From: Hymenolepis diminuta
Lineage: Eukaryota; Platyhelminthes; Cestoda; Cyclophyllidea; Hymenolepididae
Assembly: GCA_900708905.1 (NCBI GenBank)
Contig: CAADRB010000001.1
Coordinates: 1-64,000 of the forward strand
DNA: 64,000 nucleotides
Direction of reading: 5' to 3'
Position 1 is the first letter of the stretch. The number at the start of each line of letters is the position of its first letter. Under the pieces are notes generated by a model, which saw only the letters and a list, made by a program, of their open reading frames with translations, made no database searches and was not told the origin of the DNA. The position numbers and the translations under genes were made by a program. Shown in pieces: positions 1 through 11,981 of this stretch.

Positions 1-59
1 TTGGTTTAATATTATAATTTATTCGTGCTTTCTTTATTCGAACGTCGACCTCCCTTAAC

Positions 60-1620
60 CAACTTGTGTATGCCGTGGGAGTGATCGTCTGCATGTGAAG
101 AAACCTTCGAGAAGCTCAAATCAATGCTGAATTAGGAACTGTTGCCGACTCATTTTCATCCTTGGTTACTTATGGCCCTCACAGCTGACGCGTCTGGTTA
201 CGGAATTGGGGCAGTCATCTACCACATTTTTCAGATAGCTCTGAATAAGCGATCGCATATATCTCCCGTACTCTGACCCTGGCAGAGAAGAATTGCGGAA
301 ATATTGAAGAGAAAGCACTGGCCAATATATGTGCAGTAAGGAATTCAATAAGTATATATGTAGCAGGCGATTTACATTCCTTGTGGATCACAAGCCGTTG
401 TTGTCAGTATTTGGCCTAAGAAAAAGGAAAAGGAATCTCAATGTACTCTCCAGATTGTCTTCAACAGTGGACGCTCATATTAGTGGGTTATGACCGTGAT
501 ATCATTACCAGAAAACAAAAGATTTCGGCCAAGCTGATGGTCTGTTCGCCTCATTGAAGAAGCAGCGGTTGCATTCGCGTCAATCGAAAGAGATATTCAG
601 CGCATCCTGACGGAGTCGATTCGAAACACACCGATAACGGCAGGGGACATACAAAAGGCAACAGCGAAAGATGTGATCCTACAACAAGTTTTAAGGTCTA
701 TCCAGTCCATGTGACCTTCATTTCCACAAAAGTCGACCTGCTTGAGAGCTGCCGTCGGCGAGATCAAAAACAGTAATTGACTATTGCTTAATGCTTTTGG
801 ATAGAGTTTAGGCTCCTCCTCTCTTTAGAAATCTTGTCCTACGACAGGTTCATCCTAGCCATCCTGGAACAAGTCGGATGGAAATCACACCCAGAAGAAA
901 CGTTTACGGGCTGGGCATGGACAAGGACACCGAATATCTCGTGCGCCAATGCAACAAATGCTAGCAAGCTGCAAGACCACGATTCACCAAGATCCTCTGT
1001 TATGGCCACGAATGGCCAGAAGAAGTACCACCAGCCTTGATGACTAGCGCCTCAGCAATCGGGGCACTAGATCAAATATTCTCGACATACGGATTCTTGA
1101 AGACCCTGGTTCCGGATAACAGGATGCAAATTATGTCAGTCGACTATAGGGAGTTCCGCGAGCAACGATCGATCTAACGCATCAGAACTACCCCTTACCA
1201 CCTCGGGCAAGTGGACAGACTGAAAGATTCGTCGAGATGCTAAAAAGGGGCCTAAAAAAAGCAAAGAGGGAACTGAGGAAGACGCACTGCAGAATTTCTT
1301 GCTGGGATGCAGATCAACTTCGTGTTCCGCGTTAGGAGAAAAGTCCCCGGCCGAAGTATTAATGTGTTGAGAAGTGAGAACTGTGCACGGAACGATGCTG
1401 CCGAAGAAAATCCTGCCGGACAGGATTAGGTGAAATCGGAATTGCTGTTTTGCTGCTTCCACTCCTGTTTACCCTCATGATTATCGACTACGTCGCCAGT
1501 GGACAGCTGCAATTGTCACGGACTGGCATGGAAGCATGATTTGTGATGTTGACGTCGGTAAGGACACGTGGATCCGCCTCCATAATTAACTCCGACTAAG
1601 ACTGATGGAACCCACTTGTG
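60..1620 (+). mobile_element. Degenerate Ty3/gypsy retrotransposon pol fragment (RNase H to integrase end)
   Basis: Translating piecewise in shifting frames gives the order of a gypsy polyprotein. The reverse transcriptase/RNase H connection reads EETFEKLKSML near 105-130. RNase H follows with LTADASGYGIGAVIYH at 178-225 (conserved Asp in TADAS), EKNCGNIEEKALA near 286-325 and FTFLVDHKPLLSVFG near 377-417. After that comes QQWTLILVGYDRDIIT near 462-510. The integrase zinc-binding part shows YLVRQCNKC near 930-955. The integrase core shows SGQTERFVEMLKRGLKKAK near 1208-1265, and the end resembles DTWIRLHN-LRLR near 1563-1600. Stops and frameshifts break every domain, so the copy is dead. No LTRs were identified, and the left part of the element lies outside the window or is lost. 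Confidence 0.85.
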
Positions 1621-4600
1621 ATAAGCGTTACCTTTCTTTGTATTCATTACTTGATACGTTTAATCTTGTTCATGTTCACCTACCTAGATTTCAAATTAAA
1701 GATCAGGTTGTGGTTCAAACACGTGCAGTTAGAACAAGGGCAAAACATTCCCTTCTCCAGGTCGATCCGTCTTTGAAGACCTATAGGTGAACTGCCTACG
1801 AGGGGGAACGCTAAAAGAAATAATTATTATTTTCTTCCTCTCCCGATATTTCCTCCACAAATAGAATTGTAACTTTCCCAATAACAAAAAGACATCTTTA
1901 TTCATTCGAGAGACTGTCACAAATATAGTGAATGACACGTAGTTTGCTCGTTTCATATTTATGACTATCATAAAAATCACCGTAAAAAGGGCAGAGGGTT
2001 TAGCTAAGTAAGTTGTAAATTCTGCAATGCCTCTCTTTGTCATCTTAAGGATCAAAGTGTAACTTGTACAGATATTTATGAAAGTACCTTGAGCATGTGC
2101 TGTATATAAAATGACAAGTCTTAAGGCATGAAATGTCTTTTTTCTGGTGACAAGAAAACACTTTTCTGACAATCTAAATAAGACCTTGAATCGAATAAAT
2201 TAGAAATGTCTAAACAATCGAAAACAGACATGTGTTAAAATGCTTTCTCCCTCTAATGTATATAGCGGATACTACACAGATAAGTCCTTGACCAAATCTT
2301 AGCAATGCTCCTAATAGTCCCACTAGTTGTAGACTAGTAAAACAAACCTCTAGCCCGGTCCTATGATATAACTTGGCCCCCAAAATTAGCTAGGTCACAA
2401 CCAAATTAATGATAACGCAGGAAGTATTGTGAGGAGAGAGTTTTGACTGAAAGGGTTTAGTATTTGTGAGTATATTTAACGCTAAACTGTACTAATTTTG
2501 ATCCTCGATTGGCTGGGAGGCCTCTGCACGTTCGACCGCGCTTGCTCGATACGCGATCTGTAGCGCGTCCACACTCTACAGAATGTTCTAGGGCGCCCGA
2601 GATCCCTTTGGTCAGCCTCGATAGCATTACACACTACAATGCTTTCAAAAATAGTCCTTGAAATCAGCAATGCTCATAAAATATGCCAAACTGAGAAACT
2701 TGACTCTCAAATTTGACACATTGATTATCATAGCACAAGAAAACGGTCATTATAACTTACTTTTTAGGCATTATTAATGAAATATTTTTTGAAATACCAT
2801 TTCACTAACTTCTTCCACCTCGTACCTTTGATAAAGTCTTTAAAATGTTCAATTTGGTCAAATGATTGAGCACTCTTTATTTAAAATTGACATACATTTA
2901 TAATAAGTAAGACTTTCATTAACTGAGCTACAACTCGTATTTAAATAGATTAATTACCAATAAGGTTCACATTAACTGTTTTATTTTAAACAGTTAGGTC
3001 TCAACACATCTGTTTTTCACTTTATGCACAAGTAAATTAATCAGAGGCTTTGCCGACGATAGCGTTTCTCAACTGTATTCCTTTTGCCTTCTTCTTCATC
3101 ATTGATTTTCTGAATCCCCTTAAATCGAGTCTTCCAATGGCATATTTTGTTAGGAAAAATGAAAAGAATGACAGCATCAGTGCTGTTCCGATTATATTTA
3201 GGTTAATCAAAACCTTTTCTTTTGCAAGCGAAAATATCTAAAGAAGGGAATGAAATCAGAAAATCATAGCATTTACATACTCTAATTGGAGGAAAATGAT
3301 TTCCAAAGAACACGGATATGAAGTGGAGAGTTATAATGGAGACGCAGATAATGGAAAATTGTATCCCATTTTTGGCGTCAAACTGCAACGGCATACTCGA
3401 ATCCATTCCACGTGTATGAACAGGAAAGATCAATAATCACAAACATCGTGTTGTGTTTGAATAAAATGCTTTGGAAGAAGAACCAATTAATGTTTATGTT
3501 AAATAGGGTTCTGTATGGATGTCAATATTAAGTTAAGAAGATTGCATTCTTGAAAAGCGGAAATTTCTCGGTTGCCCACGTTGTGATTTTGGCTCTTTTG
3601 TCCAGCTAAAGGTTATGCCAATTACAGATGGACATTATCTTCAAGTTGATTGTAAAATAAATACACGGACCTGTGTTCACTTAGTTCAAATATTGGGTGA
3701 TGGCACAACCGCGTACTTCAAATATAAATTGGTCGAAGCTGAGAACTCCGCTTTGACAATAGCTGTGATTCTTTAAATACACCAAATCTCTTTCCCGATG
3801 GTTTTCACTTGTAATAATATTTATTGACCTGTACATCTGTACGTCAATATTATAAATTGAAACGAGAGATTTTGCGTAAATATTGGCATTTTAGTATTAA
3901 GACAGCATATCTCGCTAATGCAATTCCAGCTAATAATTCCGAAATATCCACACAAATAGCAGTAGAGAGGGGAAGAGAGGACAAATTTAAAAAAGCTAGA
4001 ACCTTACAAACGATATTCAGTTGCCTCGGGAAAATTTTGCAATGTACAAGGTTATTCGTTAGCTCTGATAAACAATTTCTTAATTAAACGCTATCTTCAA
4101 TATAAAAGGAAAGAAGACAAAAAATAAGTGTTGATATCATCAAGGAAAGAATATTTAGTAATTTGCCTGCTTCCGTTTGTCTCCTTGGCACTCGTTTTCT
4201 TGCAAATGTCCTAAATGGAACGTGCTACTTGGACAATGTAAACGGGTAGCGTGATCGTTTGCGATATCCATAGATGCACATCCAGTGAGTGGAATGGTCA
4301 GCCTAGCAAGACTAGGTAAGACTAGCATAATCACATACCGAAATTAAATAGGAAGTTTATGTGATATTTTTATCCAAGTGAATAGGTAACATCACTGCAT
4401 AATCTGCACCATCTCATACCTATAATAAGAAGGAGCAGTGGAAAATCAATTGCGTTTATCTTTCCGTGCGGCAAAAAAATAAGAGAAGCAGGTGATAAAC
4501 AAGTAGATGGCGTTCTTTTCTTAGGTATCCTCAAACTTTAGGAGGGACTAAGCGAAACAGAACATTTTGTCAGTTGTCGATGTGAATTAGGAAATACGGA

Positions 4601-7600
4601 TAGCGAAACGGGGCTGAGTCGAGTCCACTATTACTCTCAGTACTCCATTTACTCAATAATGGATGTTTAATTGGTTTGTATAAATGTGGGGTCCCAATCT
4701 TATGTTTTTAATCGGATAAGATTGCTTGAATTAAATTAATTCATTTGTATTCTACTAGAAAAACACAAGGAGAGGGAAGGGAAAAGTAGCCACGCAGCAC
4801 TTACACGTGCTCGTTGAATTGCCCTTATCAAACAGTGAAATGGCTAGACAGTGATTTCACGTCCCATTACGCGAGTAATTTGGGCTATGCCACATGACAT
4901 ACTGAGTCGTCTCTACTTCCAAAAGGCGAGTATACGTTGTGTTAGTTAGGAGATCACCAGAGGAGAGAAAAAACCATTAGCGCTGGAAGCTAATTTGCGA
5001 CCTCCACCCATACAAAACATTTGGCGAATTTCATTAAGGGCTTACTCGTTCTCATCTCTCAGTATTATCTAGGGTTTTGGTTGTTACTAGAGTAGATATT
5101 TATAATCAAGCTAATTATTGCTAGTCTCTCTTGAAAATAGAAAGTTAATCCATAATAAACTCCTGACTGTGTGAATAACCTTTATTGCAAAGTGTCGAAA
5201 TGGAAAATTGATAAATAAAAAACTGGTTGCAAGTGTGTTACATTATTAAATCATCAAAGAAACAAGAAAGCCACTATAAATAGCTTATTTTGAAAATTAG
5301 TCTTGCTGATTTTCCCCTTAAAGAATCTTAGCAAGTTTGAAATGTAATGTATGAGCAAGGTGCAATTTGAGACTATTGATAGCGACAAGCAACTTACTGT
5401 GAAATTTATCAAATATTTTTATTTTGATTTAAGTTTTGGTGATAAATACGGCGTATAGATTTTCATCTGCCATCCACGAATATTGCATTTTAGGGGCTTA
5501 GGTTCTCACCAAGAAGGTGAGAACAACCTCTCTGTTATCGTTCGTGAGGGTTAACCAAAATATCCTCTTACATCCTGTGAAATCACAGGTATAAGTGCAA
5601 ATATTTTAACGAGAATTTGAGATCACTGCAATGATATAACTGATCTTAGTCTAAGCATTGATCTGCAGGTTTCGTTTAAATAATAAGGACAACAAGAGCC
5701 CTCATTTAGACTGAAAAAAGGACCCTTCTTTGTATATACCTATTCTGTCAATTGTCGGCAATGCAATATTCTGCCTACCATGTTTTCTTGGCTACTTTTC
5801 AGTTTCGGTGCGATCAAAGCAGGCTCAAAATTACGATCCCTTAGCAGTAACTTAAAGTCCCTACCCTGAGTTTTACATGTGAGAAAGCAGCATTATGGGT
5901 TACGAACAGCTATCAAACATAATGTTATTACAGTGCTATTAACTCATCGAATAGACGACTTTTTATTTCTTCTTATCTATTTATTAATTGTGACTAAAAA
6001 ATATCTTTTTCTTCTCAGGTAACATATTAGTTATGCTTTTGAATCAAAGCTTGATTATACGGTGGTTGACAAAAAGGGGCGTGAGTGGATTAGGTGTAGG
6101 TAATCAAGGTTTGCATACAGTTGGCAGTCCGTGATGAAATACAAATAGAGGATGATGAGGATGTGAACATCAACGTGATTCACATCTTGGATGTTTTTAT
6201 TGTTAATTGCACTTAATAAAGGTTTGTATGATAGTCAACAGTTGTAATAATGATATAGAAGTAAGAACTTTAGAATAGCAAGTCCTTTAGTAATAGTTCA
6301 TGATAGACAAAATGAAAATCATAAGATCCTAAAAGTTCATATTTAACTAATAAGTTGGAAAAAAAAAGAACTAAGCTTAAATTAGACACTTATGAAAAAT
6401 GCAGCATTAATTTTAATAATACACTTTCCAACTACAGGAAATTAAACTCCTGACATTTTGGGGTAATTAACTAACCACCTTCGATAAACGACATTCAGTT
6501 TATAAGGGATCCATATTCCAGCACTGACAATCCGCGAACATTTATGTGGTTACTGTTGATTCATTCATAGTCTCATATAAATTGGTTTAATTCATTACTT
6601 CCATTGATTTCTTAATCTCCATTTGAGTGCGGGCTATTGGAAGATAGACTAAAAACATGCCCTCATAGAAGTGGATAAAGGAGCACCTTCTAGCAAGAGA
6701 ACTGTCTTTCATAGCAAGTACTAATTGTAAACAAATTTCTAATTCTATTTTCATTGTTAAATCAGTTAAGAAAAAGAATAACTGCACTGGTAATGTCATT
6801 CACGAACTCGATTTGTTGTTGCTGTTCATGCTGGCCGTCAAGAGAATGCCCCATTCCAATTGAACCAATACAATAAATATCATCCTAGGACACCGAAAAA
6901 CATGCCTAAAGATCGTAGGGTTCATTCTATCCTTCGATTCACTTCATGCAAGTGGTCTCAGTACGGGACGCAATCTATTTTTGAAACTGATAGCTATTTC
7001 GAATAAAACTTTCATCAGTGTAGCAACGGTTCAACCTTCATGCGCCAACTAGAACGAAGAGACTTTTATTCCTATAAGCAGTCATCGTTAAATTTTTGAA
7101 GTACCGTAGGTGTAAAACACTTCAACGTTCCTCCTTCAAATTATGTTAATTCTGAGTCGCTTTTAGGCCTAGCTGGAATGCATATATAAGCGTTAAGTGC
7201 CCGAATGCCAAGGTAAAAGCAACGTTATAATATTAATCTGACTGAATTAGGCTAATAGGATACAATAACCTTTCTCAAATCAGAAGAATGACAGTTAAGA
7301 TTGACCCGTGGCGTACTGGACGATCGCAGGAGGGGGGAGGGGGCGGAGAGGTTTGTAGGAAGGAAAGCTAGTTTCATTCCTAATCTGCATACGCGAAAGT
7401 GGAGTCGAGTGTAAAGGCTAAAATAATATACATGTGGGGAGGTGGTCTGTTTTGACTTCTTTGTGAGTCACTCTGTGGCTATCTAGGCTGATAGACCTAT
7501 GAGCCAGGGCGCGCTTTATGCAGATGGTGACTCAAAGTTATGTGAGTTACTCAAATCAAGGATTAGAAAGAAGTTCCAAGAGGGTATTATTCAATAGGCA

Positions 7601-8804
7601 TGATATGGTCTGCCTGCACATGAAAGCAGGAAACAGATCTATGCAGGATAAAGTTCGATTACATGGTCTTTATGCCACTGGACAGAAGAGTGAATTGAAT
7701 ATTTCTTGGCACTTTGAACTGATTTCTTTGAGAAAAATATTGGAGTATCTATGACAAACTCTTTTCTGTAACAGTCCGTTAAGCTGAATGAAATAATATA
7801 TTTTTTCGCTAAATAAACCTATTAAGTCGTATTTGCTAGGAAAATATCCATTTGCATTCATGATTTATCCTAAATTTCTTCTTGGAACCGTCTTTGGATT
7901 AAAATTTTCATGTTGCTATTATTCGTTACAAATTCGTGTATCTAATTAACAGCGGTGTTCGCATAAATAAAACAAATAAAGGGGTTTTCGAACTAAAATA
8001 ACCCCGTTAATAGTTTTAATTAGTATAATTTAAACATGCTTCGAGAAGATAATCGGTCAGGAGTTACATCTATTTCAAAACTTATCCCACTTATCTCGCT
8101 GGCGCTTTATGTTCTATTAAAATACGATGAATGCTGAGATGTTCCAGACAATCAAACGAAATATGCATCCTGACACAGAGAAAGCCAAGCAAAAGGTCAC
8201 AAATTCGATATTAAAACTACATCAGTAGTACTAAATGCCAGATAATGATAACCTTAAAAACCGAGTCCCGTAATCAGACATATCTAATTTTCACCTTCAG
8301 GCACAACTGTATGCTGTCGCATTGTTCATAAGTGCACTCACCAAACAACTTTTATACAACAATATTGAACGTGCACTGTTCCGGACCTACTGTAACTACG
8401 ACATAAATGTGATCGGAAGTCCTTGTTTAGCAGGCTGTGATCACTTTCAGGAGCCAAGATTCACTTAGTGCGAAAGACACGCAATGAAAAGCTCTAACCT
8501 CCGACCCAAAATGCAACTCGGCACCCCTTTTGGCACAATATTATGATTCATATACCCCCACTAATATAAGACATACACTATATCCATTAAACGTACAAAT
8601 CTCATAAGCTACAAGCACACAAGGTGAAAGTCAATTCATCCACTTACTCGCCCACATGAAAAACGAGTACTTCTGCACCCCAGAGATTATTATAGCACTC
8701 AAAGTTGCACACGAAAAAAGTTAGACAAAAGGGAGCTTGTTACAGGCGAGGAAAAAAGTAACAACAAACTCGTCGCAAATTGAATGCTAAAAGAAATTCG
8801 TTAA
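1621..8804. other. Gene-poor intergenic DNA
   Basis: AT-rich sequence with no ORF that resembles a known protein and no convincing exon set. A GC-richer patch near 2500-2640 and another near 7310-7400 stand out by composition, but I recognise neither. A perfect short hairpin lies at 5512-5534. The longest open frames here (147 codons on minus at 1729-2172 and 87 codons on plus at 3824-4087) have low-complexity, AT-driven translations and no motif. Confidence 0.6.
5512..5534. repeat. Perfect 9-bp hairpin
   Basis: The arms gttctcacc (5512-5520) and ggtgagaac (5526-5534) are exact inverted copies around the loop aagaa. This is a direct sequence observation. No function can be assigned, and it may be chance in a long AT-rich region. 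Confidence 0.6.
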
Positions 8805-9794
8805 TTAGTTAGCCTTTTGTTTGCGAAGATATCGTTCACGTATCCTCAGCATCCTATCTCCAAGATGTTTCGAAACCAAACAAGCTGGGAGTGTACTCGC
8901 TAGATGCATGTCCAGCGCATGCATAAAGTAGCCACATCCGACAGTCTCCACACCAATCATAGAGAAAGCAGACTTAGCAAAAGTTTCGGCGGAGGGGACC
9001 GACATCGATGTGCGTTTGATTCCTGACATATTAGTAGAAACCAGAGAAGGAGTGAAGGCTTGGGCTCGAACGCAGGTATCTCCCAATTCAATAGAAAGAC
9101 CTCGAGTCAAAGAAGCTAGATACGCTTTGGTGGCCCCGTACACAGTCAGATATGGACAAACGACCATACCAGATATTGAACTTATATTGATCACGTATCG
9201 ACAAACACCCTTGACGGGAAGTGGATCACTGATCAACTTGGGAAGGACCATTCGAGTGAGCTTGGTCGGTGTGATGACGTTGATTCTAATAAGTTTCTCA
9301 CAGAATTCTGGAGTTAGCATTGGACCAGTTGCTAAAGCGTCGGGATAAGGGTAGGATAATCCAACATTGTTAATAAGACAAGAAATTGAAGAGAGACTAT
9401 TGATTTCAAACATCAACTGATCATAAGGGAACGGTTCCTACAAGAAAAAACAAACAAGATAAGTTCGACAGAAAAAATCTGAGCATACCTCCCCAAAATC
9501 AGCAGCGAAGATCTTAGTCTTGACTTTATATTTCGTCTCAATTTCAGAAGCAACGGCCTGCAACTTATCTTTGTTACGGCTGATAAGGAAAATATTGAGA
9601 CCCTTTTTAGCAAGAAGTTCTGCGAAGGCTTTTCCAATACCATCAGTAGCACCAGTGATAACAGTCCATTCACCGGCCTTCAATAAATCACCGCTTCTAC
9701 ACAATAAGATACGAAATACAAAATAGACCAAAATAGGCCATATAACATAGAGTATAATCGGTGTTAAAGCGGCAAGCAAAAGGAATCCAGCCAT
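8805..9794 (-). CDS. HSD17B12: Very-long-chain 3-oxoacyl-CoA reductase / 17-beta-hydroxysteroid dehydrogenase 12 (copy A)
   Basis: Short-chain dehydrogenase/reductase of the HSD17B12 family. Members reduce 3-ketoacyl-CoA in the ER fatty-acid elongation cycle using NADPH, and some also reduce steroids. There are two exons: 9489-9794 and 8805-9437, joined in phase 0 over a 51-bp GT-AG intron (9438-9488). The product is 312 residues, the same length as the human protein. A membrane segment lies at about 3-32, the cofactor motif TGATDGIG at 47-54, NNVG at 125-128, catalytic Ser189, and Tyr202/Lys206 in YGATK. The start at 9794 matches the N terminus of the paralogue at 34074-35057; an in-frame ATG at 9866 would add 24 non-membrane residues and is less likely. 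The C terminus (RKQKAN) is basic, like the ER-retrieval tails of the family. Substrate preference cannot be told from sequence. Confidence 0.93.
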
Positions 9795-10067
9795 TTGTGA
9801 GCGACCACTGGCTAGGTGACGCGAAGAATCCAAAGGACACTTAAGCGTTTGACCTTCAGGTTGCACACATTAACAATTCCGACTGTCAGAAACGCCTTAT
9901 TTCCCTTTGATCCATTCAAATTACCTAAGGTTATTAATTTTAAATTTATAATTATTTACATAAGTAATGAATTTGCTTTGAACGTAAATCCAATAGACAA
10001 AACAACAATTTTGTAAATATTAATGCTGAAGGCCATATTATTATGAACATAACTGGAATGAATGTTG

Positions 10068-11264
10068 TCGAGAAAACCGCTATAGCCAGCAGATATCTAT
10101 CATCATCTAGCGATTAGAAATGGTTGACTGGCGATATGATCTTCACCACAGTGTCCACAGGCAGTCTTGCTGTGTGTTTGGGTGTTTGCACATAGATACC
10201 TAAACGGATATCTATCATCTATCAGACAACAAGACATGGCTGACGTCCAACGAAGAAATGTTTTGTATATAATTCTAATTTATTAATTAATAAATTGGGG
10301 GTGGCTTGCCTACCACTTCCGAATTGATCTGGCGACATGAGTGACTTGACTTATTCCATCTATTCGATCAATATGACCCTAACGTTATTGCAAAACATTC
10401 ATTAATTACGTAATTAAGAATGAGTAAAAGCTATCCTAGTAGATTTTTCCAGTAATCTTATTAAACTTACCTTGGCTTTTTCCATGATTTTGTGTTTGAA
10501 ATGCTCTCGCAATTACACACTTCGTGTAGTCCTATAACTACATTTTCGGTAATCCAACAACATACTTCAAAAATTTCATGCATCTACTTCAAACAGTTCT
10601 TTCACCGTTTACATGTACCTGAGTCTGACTTCTGTCATTGTTAACTTTGCGTGAACTTCAAAGTTGATAAGCGATAAACGATCACTTATGTGCTCGTTAA
10701 ATTTTCCCTATTGAGCAATATGTTCATAAAAGAAGTCAGACAGCATTGAATTTAATGTGACGGCTATTGACAGATAACTTTTATAGATGAGTGGGTTTTA
10801 CTTATTGATTCGGTGAAACACCTTCTGGTGTTTGTATCCCATTGTATCCCATTTCATTGTGCAATGATTAATCGAGCAGTGGCTGCTTAGGAAGTATGAT
10901 GATGAGACAGTCTTAGACAGTGAGTAGTTAGATATGCACTTGCTTTTTGTAATAACGTTGATCGAATAGATGGAATAAGCCAAATCACTCATGTCGCCAG
11001 ATCAGTTCGGAGGCGGCAGGCAAGCCACCTCAATTTATTAATAGATAAATTAAGTTTATATACAAATCGTTTCTTCGTTGGACGTCAGTTATGTCTCATC
11101 GTCGGAGTCTGGGCGTGATGATCGACATCTGTTTAGGTATCTATGTGCAAATAGAAAAGCACACAGCAGGACCACCTGTAGACACTATAGTGGAGATCTT
11201 ATCGCCAGTCAATCATTTCTAATCACTGTGTGTTAATAAACATCTGCTGGCTGTAGCAGTTTTA
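10068..11264. repeat. Large inverted repeat (about 320-bp arms, about 550-bp spacer)
   Basis: The left arm (about 10068-10396) and right arm (about 10945-11264) are reverse complements of each other along their length, with scattered mismatches and small indels. Shared words include agccagcagat, tgacgtccaacgaagaaa, gtggcttgcct, tctggcgacatgagtga and ttattccatctattcgatca. The left arm carries about ten extra bases after gatca. I find no coding sequence in the spacer or arms and no clear target-site duplication. It could be a foldback/MITE-like DNA element or two solitary terminal repeats in opposite orientation. It sits between the divergent HSD17B12 copy A and mtSSB genes. Confidence 0.85.
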
Positions 11265-11981
11265 CGTTGGCGAGTGTTTCATCCGACATAAATGGGGTTT
11301 TAGTATCTGCAATATCACCGATGTGAGTCAAATTAGAACCAAGGTAAAATAATCGTTGCTCTAGAAATAAATAACGTTGATGAGTGAGTGCAAGAAGTTG
11401 AAGAGCAGTAAAATTGTAATATTTTTGCGTCCCTTAGTTATAGTATTTGGCCATAAAGCTACCATATATTTAGACTATTATCTTGAGCTTTTTTGTACCT
11501 AGGATTTATAAATTTTTATTCGGTTATTATAAATATTTCATTCAAAAAACTAGTTTAAAAAGTCAAATATTTGTTGAATTACCTAAAATTATCTGCAGTT
11601 GACATTCCTGTAACCTTGATTTATCCTTGAACGCATCTTATGCATTATTGTATTATGTGTCATTGTGATTGTTATTGTTATTTTGGTCTGTCAACATGCT
11701 ATTGTTATCTCTTACAATAAGATTTTTATTTACATCTTAAAACTTTTCACAGTTCATTTGACTATTTGTGAGCTGTTTATGTTTGTATGTGGATTCGTTT
11801 GAAGTTATAATCATCTTACCATTTGTTACCCCTTTACTTGTATGATCTCTAGGACTATTTTTTTACATCAGAGGTCATAATATTAGTTTAAGTGTCTTTT
11901 TTAACTAATTATGTTGTTCATTTGATCAGACTGAATTCATTGCCCGCATTTTTATAAGCACATTAATTTCAGGTTTAAGCA

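Noticed and set aside
2482..2670. 62-codon minus-strand frame in a GC-rich patch
   Set aside because: Composition is unlike its surroundings, but the Arg-rich translation matches no family; likely a repeat fragment.
8805..9416. Plus-strand frames overlapping HSD17B12 copy A (for example 9010-9348)
   Set aside because: These are antisense shadows of the conserved SDR coding sequence.
9795..9866. Upstream in-frame ATG of HSD17B12 copy A (24 extra residues)
   Set aside because: The extension has no counterpart in copy B or in the family, whose members start with the membrane segment.
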